Of a stretch of DNA of 64,000 bases, positions 17,257 through 26,251 are shown piece by piece. The stretch is from Salinimicrobium nanhaiense (GTDB lineage Bacteria; Bacteroidota; Bacteroidia; Flavobacteriales; Flavobacteriaceae). The translations under genes were made by a program, and so were the position numbers. Within the stretch, counting starts at the first letter, position 1. Each line of letters begins with the position of its first letter. The stretch lies in assembly GCA_012038135.1 (NCBI GenBank), contig JAAVJQ010000010.1, positions 1-64,000 on the forward strand, written 5' to 3'. The notes below the pieces were generated by a model, which worked only from the letters and a program-made list of their open reading frames with translations, ran no database searches and had not been told where the DNA came from.

Positions 17257-17547
17257 AGTTTTTAGTTAAACATTGTTCAGGTGATTTCTCTATCACAACC
17301 CAAAACTACTAAAGCAATAAGCTGATTTAAAGCACTTTAGTATTTTTAACAACCTAGAGCCAATCTTTTATTATTTCCATAACACGAAAAATTGATCTGC
17401 AGGCCCCCTTTATCTTCTAAAGCCTTGATACCGTCACGTTTTGTGCGAGTTATCGAACCGGCAGAAATGCGTGACACAAAGGTCCTTTTTGAGGGGGTTG
17501 TAAAAACTTTTCTTCTACTGCTTCTGTTTCAGCTTTTGTTAATGCTA

Positions 17548-17599
17548 TGTCAGTTTGTCAGCGGACTCCTATTGGTACTTTTTTTGACTTAACAGGACG
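17548..17599 (+). promoter_or_regulatory. Candidate htpG promoter: TGTCAG repeat and sigma-54-like element
   Basis: The gap 17257-17627 has no credible gene. TGTCAG occurs twice, at 17548-17553 and 17556-17561. It is followed by TGGTAC-N5-TTGA (17573-17587), which fits the sigma-54 consensus TGGCAC-N5-TTGC with exact spacing and two changes. A start about 12 bp downstream would give a leader of about 30 nt before the htpG ATG. Seen: the motifs and spacing. Inferred: their function. Confidence 0.45.
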
Positions 17600-17627
17600 A
17601 ACGATATAAATTAAATTCAAAAAATAT

Positions 17628-19514
17628 ATGGCAACCGGAAACATTAACGTATCTGTTGAAAACATCTTCCCTTTAATAAAGAAGTTTCTTTACAGTGATC
17701 ACGAGATCTTTTTAAGAGAATTGATCTCCAACGCTACAGATGCAACATTAAAACTAAAGCATCTTACCAGCATTGGGGAAGCCAAAGTTGATTATGGCAA
17801 TCCAGTTATTGAAGTAAAGATCGATAAGGAGAAAAAGCAGCTCATCATTAGCGACCAGGGGATTGGGATGACTAAAGAAGAGGTTGAGAAATACATCAAC
17901 CAGGTAGCTTTTTCCGGGGCTGAGGAATTCCTTGAAAAATATAAGGATTCAGCAAAAGATAGCGGGATCATTGGCCACTTTGGCTTAGGTTTCTACTCTG
18001 CCTTCATGGTAGCCAATAAAGTAGAGATCATTACCAAATCATACAAGGACGCACCGGCAGCCCACTGGATCAATGAGGGAACTACAGAATTTACCTTAGA
18101 AGAAGCAGATAAGAAAGAGCACGGAACAGACATCATCCTTCACATTAATGAAGATGATAAGGAATTTTTGGAAGAAGGCAGAATTAGAGAATTGTTGACT
18201 AAGTACAACAAGTTTATGCCTATTCCTATCAAATTTGGAACAAGAGAAGAGGAACTTCCGCTTCCTGAAGACGCTCCCGAAGATGCAAAACCTGAAACCA
18301 AAGTTGTTGATGACATCATCAATAACCCAAATCCTGCATGGACCAAGCAGCCAACAGAATTAGAAGATAAAGATTATAAGGATTTCTATAGGGAACTTTA
18401 TCCCATGCAGTTTGAGGAGCCTTTGTTCCACATTCACCTCAACGTAGATTATCCATTTAACCTTACCGGAATTCTTTACTTCCCAAAGATGTCGCGCGAC
18501 ATGAACATACAGAAGGACAAGATCCAGCTGTATCAAAATCAGGTTTTCGTGACCGATAATGTGGAAGGGATCGTACCGGAATTCCTTACCATGCTAAGAG
18601 GGGTGATCGATTCTCCGGATATTCCGCTGAACGTTTCCCGCTCTTACCTGCAGGCAGATGGCGCTGTGAAAAAAATCTCCAGCTACATTACCCGTAAGGT
18701 AGCAGATAAGCTGAAAGCGCTTTTCAACAACAACCGCGAAGATTTCGAGAAGAAGTGGAATGACATTAAGATCGTGATCGAGTACGGAATGCTTTCTGAA
18801 GACAAATTCTTCGACAAAGCAAAAGATTTCGCCCTTTACCCGACTATTGATGACAAATATTTCACTTTTGCTGAATTCATTGAGAAGGTAAAAGAGAACC
18901 AAACCGACAAAGATGGTAACAAGGTATTGCTTTACGCTTCCAATAAAGATGATCAACACAGCTACATTGAAGCTGCGAAAGAAAAAGGATACGAAGTACT
19001 GCTTTTAGATTCCCCTATTGTATCTCACCTGATGCAGAAGCTGGAAATGAGTGAGGAGAAAGTCACTTTTGCCCGGGTAGATGCAGATCATGTTGACAAC
19101 CTTATCAAAAAAGATGATGAGAAGATCTCCAAACTTTCTGACGAGGAAAAAGAGAAGCTTAAAGGAGATTTTGAAAAGGTCATTCCAAAAGAGAAATACA
19201 CTGTACAACTGGAGGCAATGGATTCCAATGCTGCACCGTTGCTAATTACCCAGCCGGAATTTATGAGAAGGATGAAAGAAATGCAGCAAACCGGTGGCGG
19301 CGGAATGTTTGGAATGGGAAATATGCCCGAGATGTATAACCTGGTGGTAAACACAAACCACCCGCTAATTTCAGAAATTCTGAACACCAAGACCGAGAAG
19401 AAACAGGAAAGGCTTATCAAGCAGTCCCTTGACCTTGCACGTCTTTCACAAAACCTTCTAAAAGGTGAAGAATTGACCTCGTTTATCAAGCGCAGCTTTG
19501 AAATGATCAAGTAA
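17628..19514 (+). CDS. htpG: Molecular chaperone HtpG (Hsp90)
   Basis: 628 aa, full length. N-terminal GHKL ATPase: LISNATDA (the ATP-binding Glu-Asn helix, with FLREL before it), DQGIGMT, and GHFGLGFYSAF (the glycine lid region). Middle domain with the catalytic-arginine region (LNVSRSYLQ) and C-terminal dimerisation domain. No C-terminal MEEVD, as expected for bacteria. A Gly/Met-rich loop (TGGGGMFGMGN) sits before the last 80 residues. Cytosolic ATP-dependent folding chaperone, probably stress-induced from the element at 17548-17599. Monocistronic. Confidence 0.98.
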   Translation: MATGNINVSVENIFPLIKKFLYSDHEIFLRELISNATDATLKLKHLTSIGEAKVDYGNPVIEVKIDKEKKQLIISDQGIGMTKEEVEKYINQVAFSGAEEFLEKYKDSAKDSGIIGHFGLGFYSAFMVANKVEIITKSYKDAPAAHWINEGTTEFTLEEADKKEHGTDIILHINEDDKEFLEEGRIRELLTKYNKFMPIPIKFGTREEELPLPEDAPEDAKPETKVVDDIINNPNPAWTKQPTELEDKDYKDFYRELYPMQFEEPLFHIHLNVDYPFNLTGILYFPKMSRDMNIQKDKIQLYQNQVFVTDNVEGIVPEFLTMLRGVIDSPDIPLNVSRSYLQADGAVKKISSYITRKVADKLKALFNNNREDFEKKWNDIKIVIEYGMLSEDKFFDKAKDFALYPTIDDKYFTFAEFIEKVKENQTDKDGNKVLLYASNKDDQHSYIEAAKEKGYEVLLLDSPIVSHLMQKLEMSEEKVTFARVDADHVDNLIKKDDEKISKLSDEEKEKLKGDFEKVIPKEKYTVQLEAMDSNAAPLLITQPEFMRRMKEMQQTGGGGMFGMGNMPEMYNLVVNTNHPLISEILNTKTEKKQERLIKQSLDLARLSQNLLKGEELTSFIKRSFEMIK

Positions 19515-19531
19515 AATTTCTTATAACTATT

Positions 19532-19569
19532 AAAAAGCCGCTTCCCCTCAACCGGGGAAGCGGCTTTTT
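19532..19569. terminator. Terminator after htpG
   Basis: Perfect 16-bp arms (19532-19547 and 19554-19569) with six-base loop; the arms include the A- and T-runs, so it can work in both directions. Confidence 0.93.
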
Positions 19570-19572
19570 TAT

Positions 19573-19748
19573 AAGTTAGAAGTACGAATGTAGAAATACA
19601 AAAGTAGAAATACGAAGGTAGAAATACGAATAGAGGTTAGAAGTTTAACTCTGATTCTTACCACTTAAATATCGGGGATCCAATTTTGAACCTTAAATTC
19701 TGAATCCTTAAATCCCAAACTTGAACCTTGTACCTTGAACTTTAAACC
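19573..19748. repeat. Degenerate tandem words between htpG and the hybrid kinase
   Basis: About 20 bp after the htpG terminator a word like GTAGAAATACGAA recurs (about 19580-19640), then AACCTTGTACCTTGAACTTT-like words (19710-19750). The same families occur at 5481-5515, 49880-49950 and 52500-52530. No gene. Confidence 0.7.
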
Positions 19749-21959
19749 TTAGGCCTCCGTAGGCGATACGGGCTGCAGTAGATTCCTGAAGATCGTGTTG
19801 AAAAATTGCGGAATATCATAGGGTTTATTAATAATATCGTTCATTCCGGCTTTTAGTATCTCTTCCCGCATCTCCCCTACCTCAACAGCCGTTAAGGCAA
19901 TCACCGGAAGATGTGCATCAAATTCTCTTATTTTCATGGTTGTTTCCATTCCATTCATTCCCGGCATGTTCACGTCCATTAACACGATATCCAGCTGCTG
20001 GACTCTTATAATGTCTAGCGCTTCTTCCCCACTCGCAGCTAAATAGCATTCAAAATCCCTTTTTTCGAGGATCCTTTGCGTTACCACCTGGTTGATACGG
20101 TTGTCATCCACAATAAGGACCTTTCTTACGTGCTTCTCAGTTTCGTCCGGGGCAGTATTTTTAACCAGATGTTTAATGCTTTCTCCTTCTGCACCCTGCT
20201 CAAATTCTATTTCGAAAACAAAGACAGATCCTTCCCCTTCCACACTGCTTACACTTATCTGAGAATTATACAGCATCAAAAGTTTTTTAACTATTGGTAA
20301 ACCGAGTCCGGTGCCCTGATAATTAAGATTTTGGATCTTTAACTGAGAAAATTCTTCAAAGATCTCTTCCTGCTTATTCTGCGGAATTCCAATCCCGGTA
20401 TCCCCTACCTCAAACCTTATCTTACATTTACCTTCGCTGCAATCAATATTTTCAGCCTTGATCCAGACCCTACCTTTCTCAGTAAATTTTACTGCATTTC
20501 CAATAAGGTTCATCATGATCTGGGAAAGACGCATGGAATCTCCCACTAAAATTGGGATTTCAGGATCAATTTCCAGTTCAATCTTTATATCACTGCTACT
20601 TCTATTTATTTCCAAAGATTTTACAATATCCTGGAAAAGCTCATTCACATTGAAAGGTTTATTTTCAAGATGGACCAGATTGGATTCCATCTTGTTCATT
20701 TGCAGCACATCATTGATCAAAGCCAGTAAATAATCGGCCGAGAACTTAAGAGATTTTAGATCTTCTTCCTGACTCTTATTTTTATTTTCTTCCAATAAAA
20801 GAGAGGCTAACCCAACTACCCCATAAAGAGGAGTACGCAATTCGTGACTTACTGTAGAAAAGAATCGGGTTTTTATATTTGAGAGCCGTTCTGCCTCTTC
20901 CTTTGCCTCTTTTAATTCAAGGTTTTTATCCCGCAGCTGCCCTATAAGTTTATTCCTTATCCTGTTGTTTCTAAATAGCAAGATCAGGAAGAAAGACATA
21001 ATTATAAGGGAAATTACCATAATTACAGAGGACTGCTGCGTCTTCTCTAAAACCTCATCCTTGTATAGTTGCTCACGTCGAGCCGCTTCAAGATCTTTTT
21101 TATACTCTTCGGTTTGAAAACGTTCATACACTGCCTCCCGCTGTAGATTTTTCTCCCGTCCAAAGATCATTTCCCGGTACTCCTGATGCTTTCTAAGGGC
21201 ACCATAGGCGGCATTAAAGTCTTTACTCTTAAATAGCATATCGGCAAACTCTTCAAAGGCAAAAGAAGCCTCTACTATGAGAGAATCTTTTTCGGCAATA
21301 GCAATACCCTTTTCAAAATACGTTCTGGACCTGTCGTAGTCTTCTATTCCCGAGTAATACATCCCATAAAGGGTATTAAGATTACTTTCGGTGACTACGT
21401 CTTCTTCATCTTTTAAAAGACCTTCTGCCCTTAAAAGGTAAGGATAGGCATTGTTAAATTCATCATTTTCCAGCAATGTCCAGGCAATATTAATTACCGG
21501 GAAGAGTACCTGAGTTTCATCGGGATTTTTAGAGGCAATAGCGATAGCTTTTCTATAGTACTCAAAACCTTTGCTCACCGTATTCTTGTTTGAAGAATAA
21601 ATGTTACCAAGATTATTATAGGCATACCATAAAAGCGTATCATTCGAACTAAGCTGTGCATATTCAAGTGCCTTCAGGTAATTTTCCTTCGCCCTTATAC
21701 TGTCTTCAAGTATTTCATATGCGACCCCGAGGAGATTATAACCGTGGTTGAGCTGATAATAGTCTTCTTCCTGAGAAGCCAGCTCGATAAGCAGCAGAGA
21801 TTGTTGTATGGAACGATTAAAATCGTAATTGTCCAAAGCCTTGCCGGCGTCCTGGTACAAATGCGAGGTACTGTCTTTGTAGGTTTCAGTTGGGGACTGA
21901 GCGTATCCTGAAAGACAAAGAAAAACACCAAAAAGACTCAGTAGGTAGTTTTTTCTCAA
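19749..21959 (-). CDS. TPR-containing hybrid sensor histidine kinase/response regulator
   Basis: 736 aa. Signal peptide (about 1-20), periplasmic helical TPR region (about 35-290: LGVAYEILEDSIRAKENYLKAL and similar), transmembrane helix 311-329, coiled linker, HisKA with His372 in STVSHELRTPLYG, HATPase with N box MMNLIGNAVKF (about 482-492) and G boxes GDTGIGI and GTGLGLPIV, then a receiver with Asp618/619, phospho-acceptor Asp662 (MDVNMPG), Thr690 and Lys712. It has no HPt or DNA-binding domain of its own, so output must pass through a separate HPt or the receiver itself. Signal unknown; no adjoining regulator gene. Confidence 0.93.
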   Translation of the reverse strand: MRKNYLLSLFGVFLCLSGYAQSPTETYKDSTSHLYQDAGKALDNYDFNRSIQQSLLLIELASQEEDYYQLNHGYNLLGVAYEILEDSIRAKENYLKALEYAQLSSNDTLLWYAYNNLGNIYSSNKNTVSKGFEYYRKAIAIASKNPDETQVLFPVINIAWTLLENDEFNNAYPYLLRAEGLLKDEEDVVTESNLNTLYGMYYSGIEDYDRSRTYFEKGIAIAEKDSLIVEASFAFEEFADMLFKSKDFNAAYGALRKHQEYREMIFGREKNLQREAVYERFQTEEYKKDLEAARREQLYKDEVLEKTQQSSVIMVISLIIMSFFLILLFRNNRIRNKLIGQLRDKNLELKEAKEEAERLSNIKTRFFSTVSHELRTPLYGVVGLASLLLEENKNKSQEEDLKSLKFSADYLLALINDVLQMNKMESNLVHLENKPFNVNELFQDIVKSLEINRSSSDIKIELEIDPEIPILVGDSMRLSQIMMNLIGNAVKFTEKGRVWIKAENIDCSEGKCKIRFEVGDTGIGIPQNKQEEIFEEFSQLKIQNLNYQGTGLGLPIVKKLLMLYNSQISVSSVEGEGSVFVFEIEFEQGAEGESIKHLVKNTAPDETEKHVRKVLIVDDNRINQVVTQRILEKRDFECYLAASGEEALDIIRVQQLDIVLMDVNMPGMNGMETTMKIREFDAHLPVIALTAVEVGEMREEILKAGMNDIINKPYDIPQFFNTIFRNLLQPVSPTEA

Positions 21960-22089
21960 ATTTTAGAGGGTTAAAGTTCAATATAGGGCGCAGCCAAATT
22001 ATTTATTTTTAGCGTCTTATGCAACTAAAAATAAAGAAATCTAAAAATTTTATTAAAGGTTTGTTAATATCTTCTACCCGGGTATAATT

Positions 22090-22123
22090 GAAAAAAAAAG
22101 CCCGGACTATTGCCCGGGCTTTT
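22090..22123 (-). terminator. Terminator after the S1/P1 nuclease gene
   Basis: AAAAGCCCGG (22096-22105) with CCGGGCTTTT (22114-22123); on the minus strand it runs into nine T. Confidence 0.88.
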
Positions 22124-22141
22124 AATGTTATTTTGATGTTT

Positions 22142-22921
22142 TTAGACAAAGATCTCGTTGAGTAGTTTGGCCAGTCTTAAGCCACCTTTTTGAAGCTGAT
22201 CATGTACCACCGGAAACCATTCATACATGTATTCATATCCTAGTTTTTCTCCTGTCTCTACCGAAGCATAAACTTCATTGGCAAGTGCTTTTGATTCATA
22301 CATCCAATCTAAAACAGAACCTTTCTGGATATCCTTCACTTCTTTCTTAGTCAACTCATCTGTATTATGTGCCAGTTCGCTATAGCTCATCTGGAAATCA
22401 TTGATCATTTCGCTATCCCAAACCCGGTGCAGGTTAGAACCATCTCCAAACCATCTTACCTGGACATCATTCCCGCCTTTGTCTTCCCCACGCCCTGCGT
22501 GTAATGGTTGATGAAGATCTCCCACAAAATGCACCAGCATTTTGAGGTAGAAACTTTTATCCTGCGCAGTAGAATTTTTATCCTTTAGTACTGCAATACA
22601 TGTATTGATCGCCTGTACCAGATCCCCATCAGGATTGGCTTTTTCCGTTGAGTACTCCGTTTCGCCCGGTTCCAGGTTTACGTAATGCCACGCTCCATAT
22701 TCACGGTATGCAGGGTCGCTTTTAATGTCGTCACCATAAGTGGAAACAAAAGCAAGATTAGAACCGTTAAGGATCTCCCTTACTTTTTCCTTTGCTCTTT
22801 TGGTAAGGTGTTGTTCTGCAACTTCTCCTGTAGCACGGTGACCTGTTCTTCCCCAATCATTATCTGATGCAAAGGTGAAAGTGGAAATGAATAAAAAAGC
22901 TGCCAATAAATAGATTTTCAT
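22142..22921 (-). CDS. Secreted S1/P1-type nuclease
   Basis: 259 aa with signal peptide (KIYLLAAFLFISTFTFA). Mature protein would start near SDNDWGRTGH, so the Trp23 and His28 zinc ligands of the S1/P1 family lie close to the mature N-terminus, as in nuclease P1. Further ligands are in STYGDDIKSD, WHYVNL, LVHFVGDLHQPLHAG (HxxxD plus His) and NLHRVWDSEM. Trinuclear-zinc enzyme of phospholipase C fold that cuts single-stranded DNA and RNA or 3'-nucleotides, here in the periplasm or outside; probably phosphate or nucleotide scavenging. Confidence 0.95.
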   Translation of the reverse strand: MKIYLLAAFLFISTFTFASDNDWGRTGHRATGEVAEQHLTKRAKEKVREILNGSNLAFVSTYGDDIKSDPAYREYGAWHYVNLEPGETEYSTEKANPDGDLVQAINTCIAVLKDKNSTAQDKSFYLKMLVHFVGDLHQPLHAGRGEDKGGNDVQVRWFGDGSNLHRVWDSEMINDFQMSYSELAHNTDELTKKEVKDIQKGSVLDWMYESKALANEVYASVETGEKLGYEYMYEWFPVVHDQLQKGGLRLAKLLNEIFV

Positions 22922-22942
22922 GTGTTGTAATTTTTAGGTCCC

Positions 22943-22950
22943 CAAAGATA
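22943..22950 (-). promoter_or_regulatory. -7 element of the S1/P1 nuclease gene
   Basis: TATCTTTG on the minus strand matches the Bacteroidota -7 consensus TAnnTTTG, 21 bp upstream of the ATG. No clear -33 TTTG at the ideal spacing. Confidence 0.5.
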
Positions 22951-23137
22951 GAAAAAGGAGGATGTTTTTTCAGCTTTTTCAAATTTCCTGCCAGTTTTGG
23001 ATCGGGAAAAACTTCAGTAGAAAAGGAGTATCTTTAAAAATGCTATTTTTGAGTACAAGGGATCTTCTATTATTACTGTATTTTTGTTGTTAGATCAAAG
23101 AACGCGAGATCTTCTTTTAAACTGTTTATTCTACACC

Positions 23138-24070
23138 ATGAAAAACCTCTTTTTCACTTTTTTTCTTTTATTGGCAGCAACCGGTTATGCACAGGAAGAG
23201 CATTATACTTCTGAAGACATTGATATCAATGAATATATTAAAGGCACACTGGTTACCCCTGTTTCTGAAGAAAAGATGCCGCTGGTGATCCTGTTGCAGG
23301 GATCGGGACCAACAGACCGTAATGGAAACCAATCTTTCCTGAAGAATGATGCCTTGAAAAAGTTGGCTCTCGAACTTGCCAAAAACGGCATTGCAAGCTA
23401 TCGTTACGACAAACGCATCCTCCAGGCACAACGCCTGAATATTCAGGAAAAGGATATAAGATTCGATGACTTTGTCACAGATGCAATAAGCGTATTAGAT
23501 TATTTTAAGAGTAGCGAAAAATTTGAAAAAACAGTTGTTCTTGGTCACAGCCAGGGTTCGCTGGTTGGAATGTTGGCTGCCAAAGACCGTGCAGATGGAT
23601 TTATTTCCATTGCCGGGGTTGCTCAGCCAATTGACAGCATCCTTACAGTTCAAATAGCCAATCAAATGCCCGGGTTAAAAGAAAATGTGCAGCAGACCTT
23701 CAGGGAAATGAGAACCACGGGAAGTAGCTCGAGTTATAACCCGGTGCTGGAGTCCATTTTTAGACCTTCTGTGCAACCATTTATTCTTTCCTGGATGAAG
23801 TTTGATCCCCGGGAGGAAATCGCAAAGCTTGAAATTCCGGTATTGCTTGTCAATGGCAGCAATGACCTGCAGGTTGGAGAAGAGGAAGCAAATCAGTTAA
23901 AGGAAGCTCATCCCGAAGCCCAATTGGTGATCCTTGAAAACATGAATCACATTCTGCGGAAAATAGAGGGTGATGATCTGGAAAATTCAAAATCCTATAA
24001 TGAGGCCTCCCTTCCTTTACATCCGGAATTAGTTCCGACACTGGTGGAATTCATTGAGAATATTGAATGA
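23138..24070 (+). CDS. Secreted alpha/beta hydrolase
   Basis: Start chosen at ATG 23138, which begins a signal peptide (KNLFFTFFLLLAATGYAQ); the upstream frame from 23084 does not fit. 310 aa. Hydrolase fold with LLQGSGPTDRNGNQ (oxyanion region), nucleophile Ser in LGHSQGSLVG, acid in VNGSNDLQVGEEE and His in ENMNHILRK. Resembles periplasmic esterase/dienelactone-hydrolase-like proteins; substrate unknown. A TATTTTTG -7-like sequence lies at 23079-23086. Overlaps the next gene by four bases (ATGA). Confidence 0.88.
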   Translation: MKNLFFTFFLLLAATGYAQEEHYTSEDIDINEYIKGTLVTPVSEEKMPLVILLQGSGPTDRNGNQSFLKNDALKKLALELAKNGIASYRYDKRILQAQRLNIQEKDIRFDDFVTDAISVLDYFKSSEKFEKTVVLGHSQGSLVGMLAAKDRADGFISIAGVAQPIDSILTVQIANQMPGLKENVQQTFREMRTTGSSSSYNPVLESIFRPSVQPFILSWMKFDPREEIAKLEIPVLLVNGSNDLQVGEEEANQLKEAHPEAQLVILENMNHILRKIEGDDLENSKSYNEASLPLHPELVPTLVEFIENIE

Positions 24071-24879
24071 ACTGGAAGATCATCTTTACAGACATTGATG
24101 GTACCCTGCTGAATAAGGACCGGGAATTGTCCCCGCTCACCCTGAAGATTTTTCAGGAGCTTCAAAAGCAACTACCGATAGTGCTGATCTCTTCCCGAAT
24201 GCCACAGGCAATACAACATCTTCAGGAAGAGCTGCATATTGCTCACCAGCCCCTCATCTGTTATAACGGTGCGCTCATTATTGTTGATGGAGAAACCATC
24301 AGCACTACTGAAATTCCGTGGGAAACCATTAAAGAACTTCACAATTTCAACAAGGAGCAAAATTGCCATTTGAGCTTATATAACAATATCGAATGGTATG
24401 TTCCCCAAGAGGATCAATGGGCAAAAAGAGAGGAAAACAACACCAAGGTCACTCCCGTAGTAAAGCCTGTAGAAGAGGTGCTTGCAGAATGGGAATTTTC
24501 AAAAAAAGGAGCACATAAGATCATGGCGATGGGCGATGCTCCTAAGATCGATGCAATTGAAAAATTCCTTTTTAAATATTATAAAGATCAGTTGCACCTT
24601 TACCGATCAAAGGACACCTACCTCGAGATCGCCAATAAAGAGGTCTCCAAATTGACCGCGATAAAACTGCTGCTGAAGTCGCATTTTCCTTACACCCTTC
24701 AAGACAGTATTGCCTTTGGGGATAATTATAATGATTATGAGATGTTGAAAGCGGCCGGATTGGGAATAGCAGTGGGCAATGCAAAACCAGAGATCCTGGA
24801 AATAGCAAAACAAACTACACACGATGGGAAAGAAGATGGCGTAGCAAAAAGTCTGCAACAGATTTTTAACCTTTTCTGA
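24067..24879 (+). CDS. Cof-type HAD-IIB phosphatase
   Basis: 270 aa HAD hydrolase with the type IIB cap. Motif I FTDIDGTLL (Asp8, Asp10), motif II VLISSRM, Lys in ANKEVSKLTAI, and motif IV IAFGDNYNDYEML with GIAVGNAKPEI. Such enzymes dephosphorylate sugar phosphates, pyridoxal phosphate or flavin precursors in the cytoplasm; the substrate cannot be read. Translationally coupled to the preceding secreted hydrolase, though the compartments differ. Confidence 0.92.
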   Translation: MNWKIIFTDIDGTLLNKDRELSPLTLKIFQELQKQLPIVLISSRMPQAIQHLQEELHIAHQPLICYNGALIIVDGETISTTEIPWETIKELHNFNKEQNCHLSLYNNIEWYVPQEDQWAKREENNTKVTPVVKPVEEVLAEWEFSKKGAHKIMAMGDAPKIDAIEKFLFKYYKDQLHLYRSKDTYLEIANKEVSKLTAIKLLLKSHFPYTLQDSIAFGDNYNDYEMLKAAGLGIAVGNAKPEILEIAKQTTHDGKEDGVAKSLQQIFNLF

Positions 24880-24939
24880 TTTTAATAAATTTTTAAGACA
24901 CTCTTAAAAATTGTATTTTGCCGTTCTTAAAGGCAATTT

Positions 24940-26205
24940 ATGGACAATCCCCCAATTTTCACTAACGATGCCATCGTCCTCGGACTTCTTATGCTGGCAC
25001 TCGGTTTTGTTTTTATTACCTCCTCAAGCAAAAAAGGTTTTTGGTTCAAATTTTACAAAGTAGTGCCGGCGCTTTTGATGTGTTACCTCATCCCCGCCAT
25101 CCTCAACTCTTTAAATATCATTTCTGATGAGACCTCCCAACTCTATTTTGTTGCGAGCAGGTATCTCCTCCCCGCTTCCCTGGTACTCATGACCCTAAGT
25201 ATTGATCTAAAAGCCATATTCAACCTGGGACCAAAGGCGCTTATCATGTTTTTCACCGGTACTATTGGGATCATCATTGGAGGACCGCTGGCAATTCTGC
25301 TCATTTCGTCCTTCTCTCCTGAGACTGTAGGCGGTGTAGGACCCGACGCCGTGTGGCGCGGTTTGTCCACCCTTGCAGGTAGCTGGATTGGTGGAGGTGC
25401 CAACCAGGCAGCGATGCTGGAGATCTTTGAATATAACCCTGACCTTTATGGGGGAATGGTCCTTGTAGATATTGTGGTAGCCAACATCTGGATGGCTATC
25501 CTGCTTATGGGAATCGGGAAAAGTGACAGCATTGACAGGTGGCTAAAAGCCGACAATTCGGCCATTGAAACCCTTAAGAAAAAAGTTACTGCCTATGCCG
25601 ACAGTGTTACCCGAAATCCTTCCCTGGCAGATCTTATGGTAATGCTTGCCCTGGCGTTTGGAGCGGTGGGTTTTGCCCACTGGAGCGCAGACGGAATTTC
25701 AGTTTTCCTAACCGAAAACTACGAAGCTTTTAGAGACAATAAATCTGCACTTTCCTCCTTTGCTTCCTCCTTTTTCTGGATGATTTCTATTGCTACTGCT
25801 GTGGGAATTATTCTATCATTTACCAGAGCTAAAGAGTATGAAGGTGCCGGGGCCAGTAAACTGGGGAGTGTCTTCATTTACTTTCTTGTAGCGACAATCG
25901 GGATGAAGATGGATCTCACCATGGTCTTTGACAACCCGGGATTGATTGGAATAGGACTTGTTTGGATGGCAATTCATGCGGGACTTTTGATCCTTGTAGC
26001 CAAGATCGTCAAAGCTCCATATTTCTTCCTTGCAGTAGGAAGTCAGGCTAACGTGGGTGGCGCGGCTTCTGCCCCTGTTGTTGCAGCGGCATTTCATCCA
26101 TCGCTGGCGACAGTTGGTGTACTTCTTGCCGTTTTTGGGTACGTGGTGGGAACTTACGGAGCTATTTTAAGTACGATTTTAATGCAAATAGCCGCCGGAG
26201 GATAA
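24940..26205 (+). CDS. DUF819 family membrane protein
   Basis: 421 aa, about 11 hydrophobic helices, with internal two-fold similarity: GTIGIIIGGPLA and GSWIGGGANQAAMLE in the first half, GMKMDLTMVFDNPGL and GSQANVGGAASAPVVAAAFHPSL in the second. This is the DUF819 (YjcL-like) family, possibly transporters related to anion or peptide permeases; the substrate is not known to me. It starts 60 bp after the HAD gene and may be in the same unit. Confidence 0.88.
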   Translation: MDNPPIFTNDAIVLGLLMLALGFVFITSSSKKGFWFKFYKVVPALLMCYLIPAILNSLNIISDETSQLYFVASRYLLPASLVLMTLSIDLKAIFNLGPKALIMFFTGTIGIIIGGPLAILLISSFSPETVGGVGPDAVWRGLSTLAGSWIGGGANQAAMLEIFEYNPDLYGGMVLVDIVVANIWMAILLMGIGKSDSIDRWLKADNSAIETLKKKVTAYADSVTRNPSLADLMVMLALAFGAVGFAHWSADGISVFLTENYEAFRDNKSALSSFASSFFWMISIATAVGIILSFTRAKEYEGAGASKLGSVFIYFLVATIGMKMDLTMVFDNPGLIGIGLVWMAIHAGLLILVAKIVKAPYFFLAVGSQANVGGAASAPVVAAAFHPSLATVGVLLAVFGYVVGTYGAILSTILMQIAAGG

Positions 26206-26251
26206 CCTGAACATTAATTTTTTTAGCATCTTTGCCCGCATTTTATCAAAC

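Noticed and set aside
17392-17592. Plus-strand frame of 66 codons before htpG
   Set aside because: Runs through the htpG promoter region; hydrophobic tail comes from T-rich sequence.
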